Positions 58,849-64,000 of a stretch of 64,000 nucleotides of DNA are shown in pieces. Every line of letters starts with the position of its first letter. Positions within the stretch are counted from its first letter, which is position 1. A program made the translations under genes and the position numbers. A model generated the notes under the pieces. That model saw nothing but the letters and a program-made list of their open reading frames with translations, made no database searches and had not been told where the DNA came from. The DNA lies in assembly GCA_002270565.1 (NCBI GenBank), contig NQMI01000017.1, positions 72,150 through 136,149 on the forward strand, written 5' to 3'. The stretch comes from Stenocarpella maydis. Its lineage: Eukaryota; Ascomycota; Sordariomycetes; Diaporthales; Diaporthaceae.

Positions 58849-60800
58849 CCATCCACTATGGTTTTATAGGCATTTTAAGAGTATATAAGAGTCCAGCCTT
58901 ATTAGGGTGCATCCTATCTTATTATATTTCTAATATAGGTGCTAGTTTATAAAGGTATTATACTTATATATGTATGTTTAATATCCTTATGAAGGTATCA
59001 TTAGGGAAACCAGTTATATTTAGTTTTCTCCCTTATATATTCCTTATATCTATTATAGATATATAATACTCAAGAGATATCCTTATGCTTATTGTGCATT
59101 GGACACATGCATCCCGTATCTCCTGGTCTTCTATATTCCTAAGTAGGCTATTTTATAGTTTCTTTAAGAGCTTTTCCTGCAATTATAACTGCTATAATAT
59201 TAGTTCTTAAGGCTAGAAGGGGCGCTTATTCTAGGTAGTCTTATGGTTCCTTCTACTATATTTATAGCACAAGTATAGCCTAAGGAATAGGTTTTCCTTC
59301 CATCCTGGGGTTAATCTATAGGAGCTCCTCCCTATTTCCTACTGCTAGGGTTCTTCTCTACTTTCATAAAGCATTGTTAGGAAACTATCCGGTGGCTTCC
59401 TTATTACTACAGTGAGTAGTACAGCTGTTATTAAAGCAAGCTATCTAACTAAGTAATATATATATCATTCTGGGCTTCTAGGGATTCTTTATTAGTGGGA
59501 TAGGCTGCTATTGCGCCTTGTCCTTCTGATGTTTCTTATACTGGGATTTAGTGTAGTATAAGAAGTGTAGGCTATTATAAAAGTCTTCTTTATTGGGATT
59601 ATAGAAGTTACATTCCTTATTTAGGTCCCGATCTAAATATACCTAATATTAGTTATATACGTTTATTCTATAGATGTAGTACTTATTTGTAAGTTCCTAT
59701 TATAGTTTGGACCTAGGTTGTCCTTATATGCTATAAGTAGCTATATTAGCTTAATGGTTAGATTTATTAGCTTGTTTGGTTCCTTTAAGTACTAACTTGC
59801 AGTCCCTATTCTTCTTTAGAGCCCTGCATTCTAAAGTAAAGTATCTCATTTTATTATAGTTATAGTACTTAATGTTTTTCTTATCCTTGCATTAGGTAAC
59901 ATCCAGCTTTATAGGGCCTGTATGCTATTCCTACTGGGTACTTGATTTCTAGTACTTCTTTCCTATATTTAGTTTATGCTTATGGAACGGGGATTGTTTA
60001 GAAGTTCGTTCTTTTCTTTCTAAGCGTTATTTATAGAGTTTGTTATTAATCTAAATAGCTATTTCCATATATTATAGAAAACTATTAGGTTAGTTTATAA
60101 TTTTGCTAAATTCATTTTTTACTTTATCTTTTAATTTGCAGTAGAATATAAACTTCTTTATATTATTAGTATAGTTAATTTTAGTATAGATTTATTGGAA
60201 TTCTATAGCATAGTTAATTACTAAGCTGCACTATTTACAATTCGCTAGGTCTCTTTCTGCTTGTTATTCCTCATTTGGGTCCTAGAATAGGGACCTAAGG
60301 GCATCTTTATAGCCTTTATAACTGCTAAAAATCTGCTGCATTTCAAGCTTACAGGCTTCAAATGATTTCGCATTAATACAATTAGTTAAGTAGGGTTTAA
60401 ACCAAGCTAAAGCTTATCCTTTAAGGAAAGAGGATGTATATATAACCCTTTTCCCGTTGGGTTATATATCTAACCCATAAAAACGCTAGTAGGCCCTAAC
60501 ATATATTAGGTGTGCCTGAAGCTATCTACTAGTTCCGTTATAAGGGGCTGGAGTATTAAGCTTAATATATTCTTTAGTCTGGATTGGGGTATCAATGATA
60601 TTGGCTACTGCTTAGAGGGTAGCAATTTTCTATTAAAGCTATTTAACTTCTGTATTATATTAAGCTTATCCTTTTATAAGAAGGTATATCTATCCAACCT
60701 TATTAGTTAGTTCCTAAATATAAGGGTCCATAGTTTCATTATTAGTAAGCTCATCTAATTTATAGAGAAAGTTGTAGGTAGGGGTGGTTATTTTAGAGTT
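58849..60800 (-). pseudogene. Gypsy-like gag remnant
   Basis: Minus strand reads SSFLKG.ALAWFKPYLTNC, KSFEACKLEMQQIFSSYKG, FIFYCKLKDKVKNEFSKI and a zinc-knuckle-like KYYNYNKMRYFTLEC in which Cys codons appear as Tyr. This is the Retrotrans_gag pattern followed by a CCHC knuckle. It is best preserved at about 59.85-60.5 kb. The part left of 59.8 kb is degenerate and could be the gag tail. Confidence 0.68.
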
Positions 60801-60989
60801 AGATATTATAAAGGGTTCTATATATAATATTGCTTAAAGTCTATATAGTAATATATAAATAAGAGTTATTAAAATGTAATAATTAGACGGTTTCCAAGTA
60901 TGATAAACCTTAAAAGATTAAGGGTTTATATTTAGAATATATTGTTAAGTAGTTAACAAGTAATATTGATAACTGATAATAATTACTAG

Positions 60990-61340
60990 CTATAAGGCTA
61001 TCTAATACTAGGATTAAATATTTAGATTAATAACTGAAGAGTTTATTTTATGAAAGCTATCTACTGTGGTGATGACTATATTGTGTATATATATTCTGAC
61101 TCTTTAGTAGCTTGCAGGCTTGCATACCAAGCTATTGAGCCATTATATGAGGCTTGATACTTTATCCTTCAAGCGAGCTTGCATGGCTTGTAATCGAGTG
61201 TTGCGAGATAGACCCTAACCCTTGGCGGGGGCTGGTTGTTACTGACCCATTAGGTCTTTTGACTGGGTTGGGGATTATCCCGCGGAGTTTAGGGGTGTTT
61301 TCTACGGTAGTCAGCCGCTAATGCGTGTTGGCTCATAACA
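60990..61340. repeat. Family C LTR-like repeat, copy C2
   Basis: About 350 bp, from CTATAAGGCTATCTAATAC to GGCTCATAACA. The minus-strand reading starts TGTTATGAGCC, a usual LTR start, which fits it as 5' LTR of the minus-strand gag remnant to its left. Confidence 0.65.
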
Positions 61341-61752
61341 CCCAATAGTAGAGAACTTTACTGCTCCTATATCCTAGAGCTCTCTTTAGTATATTATACT
61401 ATACGAGTTATATAATATGAAATTCTCTGCTAGGATTATTCTTAGGGCTATATAAATATTCTCTCTTATTATATAGTAGTTGAATATAAAATTAACTACA
61501 TATTATTATAGGATACCTTCCTTATCTAAATCCTAAGGATCCTAAGGTGGTTTTTCTATATAGTTAGTTAATATATCCTCTCCCTTATAGTCTAGTATAA
61601 AGGACTGAAATTCTTTATTATCCTAAATAGGTTCTAAATAGAGGTTTTTATATATCTAGAGGTATTAGGTTTATATATTATTCCTTTCCTTTTTAGGGTG
61701 GTTTATAGACTAGTATCCTTTATTCCTATATATAAAATATTTCTTTAGTTTA
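61341..61752. other. AT-rich sequence, nothing recognised
   Basis: About 410 bp of low complexity between repeats C2 and A6. Confidence 0.4.
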
Positions 61753-62369
61753 TGTTAAACGGAACCGCTCAGCAGGGCGTTGGCACTTCCTGCAAAGCGT
61801 TACCCTAGACTTCTTGTAAGGAGTTACCCTAGACTTCTTGTAAGGAGTTACCCTAGACTTTCTAGCAAGGAGTTACCCTAGACTTGCGAGTCAGGCGATT
61901 TTCGCTAAGTACGCCCAGTGCGTGCGCGACGCAAGATGAGTTTGGTGGCCGTGAGTCGATTATTTTGGCCTGCATTTGCACCTTAATTCAGACCTCTGCA
62001 TTACCCTTATTTCTTACCCAAAAAGTATATAACTTGATGCATTAGATAGCTTGATTTCTGAAGTTTGTATGTACTTAATTTGGGCATTGCCAGGGCTATG
62101 GTTGGCTGGTGGCTTGGAACCAAAGATGGTGTGTTGGAAGGGCGAATTCTCCGGCATTTGCAAATTTGCACCAGAGCCTACCGCAGCGTGCCCAGGGGTG
62201 AGACGAGGTCGGAGGGTATATAAGGAGGGCTTACAGAAGCCCAACTTAATTCAATACAAAGTTGTCCAGACCATTGTCAATCGTCCGAATTCGCCTCAGA
62301 GCACCACACTGCGACCCTGCCTAAACACACGCTGAACTGAATGCTATTTTATAGCACATATTCATCAGA
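61753..62369 (+). repeat. Family A LTR, copy A6 (plus orientation)
   Basis: 617 bp, from TGTTAAACGG to CATCAGA, the only plus-oriented copy. It has four GTTACCCTAGACTT repeats, the most in the window, and a TATATAAGG box at 62217-62225. No clear target duplication. Confidence 0.9.
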
Positions 62370-63091
62370 CTTATGGATGATGAGCTTCCACTTGTTTAAT
62401 ATCTGCCTTATTGTATAGGCAGTCGCTTGCTATCTATAGTTAGTTTTAATTATTATAGCATTATTTTTTAGGGTAGTAGAATGTTGCTTGGCACCTTAAG
62501 TATATACTAATATAACCTTATTAGTCTTTAACCTTATGACTACTGTTAGAAATCTAGCAGATTTTATAGATTTATTTAGGTTAGCCTTAAGATCCTTATA
62601 GGTATTATATTCATTATAGAAAAGTTTGAGGAAGGTAGTAGGGTTAGAAAGTGCTGGTTGGTGATGGTTTGTAGCCGTGATATTGGCGTTCTAATTATGA
62701 TAGTTAGTCTGCTATTGCACCTTAAGACCTGAGTAGTTTGGGACCTGCGCTATTGCTATAATTATGAAAAACTAAGATCTGAGCAACTAGATTATGATGA
62801 TGATGCTAGATTGATTGATCTGTATGAGGATAAATTGATTTAATTAAGCGTTGGTGTAGGGTTGTTCAATTAATGTTGTGGGTAATGGAGGTTCTGTAGG
62901 GCACTGTGAATATGCCTGCAAAAAGCACTGGTGTGGGTTATCAGGTGATGTTGAACGGCGGGCTCTGATTGGCTGCAGCCGCTTAGTTAGCGAATTAGGG
63001 GGTGCGCCCTCCGTTTTTGGGGGGTGCGAATCTCCGATCTCTTTAAAAAAGACATCATACAACCGCCCCTAGGTTTAGTTCTTATAAAGAC
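62370..63091. other. Retroelement-like or unassigned sequence
   Basis: No identified gene. The part at about 62830-63080 is less AT-rich than its surroundings. A single N at 63092 separates it from LTR fragment A7. Confidence 0.35.
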
Positions 63092-63092
63092 N

Positions 63093-63176
63093 AAGTCTAG
63101 GGTAACTCCTTACAAGAAGTCTAGGGTAACTCCTTGCAGGAAGTGCCAACGCCCTGCTGAGCGGTTCCGTTTAACA
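63093..63176 (-). repeat. Family A LTR fragment, copy A7
   Basis: Only the last 84 bp, with two U3 repeats and the end GCGGTTCCGTTTAACA, next to a single N at 63092. The remainder was probably lost in assembly. Confidence 0.85.
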
Positions 63177-63379
63177 ATAAGGGCCAGCATACCCATTATA
63201 ATCCTTAAGAAGTCCCTAAGGCTGAGCATAGCTGGGTAAAGCTATCAGAAGTATATTACAACTTTCTCACTCACACTATACAAGACCCCTCTCTTACCAA
63301 GCCAAAGAAACTTAAGGCAGCACTTCATTAAGAGTACCCAGATATATAGTTAGGACCCAATATAATAAAGGACTGGCTG

Positions 63380-64000
63380 GCGGGCTTCTATAAGAAGCAG
63401 CAGGGTATCTATACACCTACCCAAGTGATATTAGACCTGCTTGAGAAGGAGGGCTGCTGGTATTATTGGACTGCTAATAAAGAGGGCAATATCACAAGCA
63501 TCCTCTAGGCCACTCGAGAGCAGGTTAGGTGGATTAGAGAGCAACGATTCTCACACAATCTCTCGCTTAATTACATATATTCAACCAATAACAAGAAGAT
63601 ACCCTTCTTCTAAGGTACAGTAGTAACCTATATAATAAAGAACCTTCTGCTATTTTAAGGCATTATTAATAATAAGCAAGAGAGTGGCTTTAGATAGCTT
63701 CTTAAGCAAGTTAATAAGCTACTATAAGCATATAAAGCCAACCCACTAAGCATAATCATTACTAACTATAATGATGCACTAATTAATACTATTAGCTATA
63801 AATTTCCTTAATTATACTATTAGCTATATATCTTTTATATAAATATAAATATTATCCTTAATATTAAGAAGAAATAAAGGAAGCAAGGCTAAGGGTTAAT
63901 AGTAGCAGATATAGTAATGGAGAGCATTATTAAGGGTATAAGTAATAAAGACCTTAAAGATTATAATAAAGATCTTGCTTCTCTAAATGCACTAGCGAGA
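63380..64000 (+). pseudogene. MULE-type transposase remnant, runs off the window
   Basis: Plus strand reads WYYWTANKEGNITSIL, then LSLNYIYSTNNKKIPFF, GTVVTYIIKNLLLF and SIIITNYNDALINTI. These match the MULE/Hop domain, where LDCTYKTN and VIVTDRELAL carry the catalytic Asp residues; both appear as Asn. Several RIP-type stops. The right end is cut by the window edge. Confidence 0.68.

Overview
The window looks like a filamentous ascomycete (Pezizomycotina, probably Sordariomycetes). Genes have short introns (about 55-107 bp) with GT..AG ends and CTRAC-type branch points. Protein families are typical of moulds: Zds C-terminal domain, DUF2433, Mug190/tricalbin and Ufd4. One half of the window carries repeat-induced point mutation (RIP). 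No tools were used, so all domain calls come from reading motifs.

Left part, about 1-35.8 kb: balanced base composition, normal housekeeping genes. In order: a Zds1-like protein (+), a small alpha/beta-hydrolase esterase (+), a DUF2433 metallophosphatase-like protein with an RGG tail (+), then a minus-strand row of COQ5, a 49-residue single-span membrane protein and branched-chain 2-oxoacid dehydrogenase E1-alpha. These are followed by the HECT ubiquitin ligase UFD4 (+), a large disordered nuclear-type protein with an ASCH/PUA-like domain (+), a Mug190-type SMP/C2 lipid-transfer protein (+) and a secreted calcineurin-like phosphoesterase (+). The last one has a frameshift near its 3' end, right at the edge of the repeat region. 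COQ5 and the E1-alpha subunit are both mitochondrial; otherwise there is no sign of a pathway cluster.

Right part, about 35.8-64 kb: an AT-rich block of nested, RIP-mutated transposable elements with no intact gene. It opens with a fragment of a tyrosine phenol-lyase/tryptophanase-type gene. Next comes a full-length Ty1/copia element on the minus strand (36600-46166), with two 155-bp LTRs, a 5-bp target duplication (GTTCC) and a tRNA-iMet half-molecule primer site. Then follow a pogo/Fot-type transposase remnant, a divergent pair of unidentified RIP-mutated frames (49.45-52.49 kb), gypsy gag/protease remnants, and a MULE transposase remnant running off the end. Over this older layer lie seven copies of a younger, nearly un-RIPed 570-620 bp LTR (called family A here) and copies of two other LTR-like repeats (families B and C). 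Single Ns inside or beside family A copies, and one 96-N gap, mark places where the assembly probably collapsed repeats.

The most interesting items are the divergent unknown frames, the strand-asymmetric RIP between two copies of a 1.06-kb segment, a plus-strand coding-like frame lying antisense near the 3' end of the copia element, and the family A LTR pair joined by one N inside a perfect target duplication.
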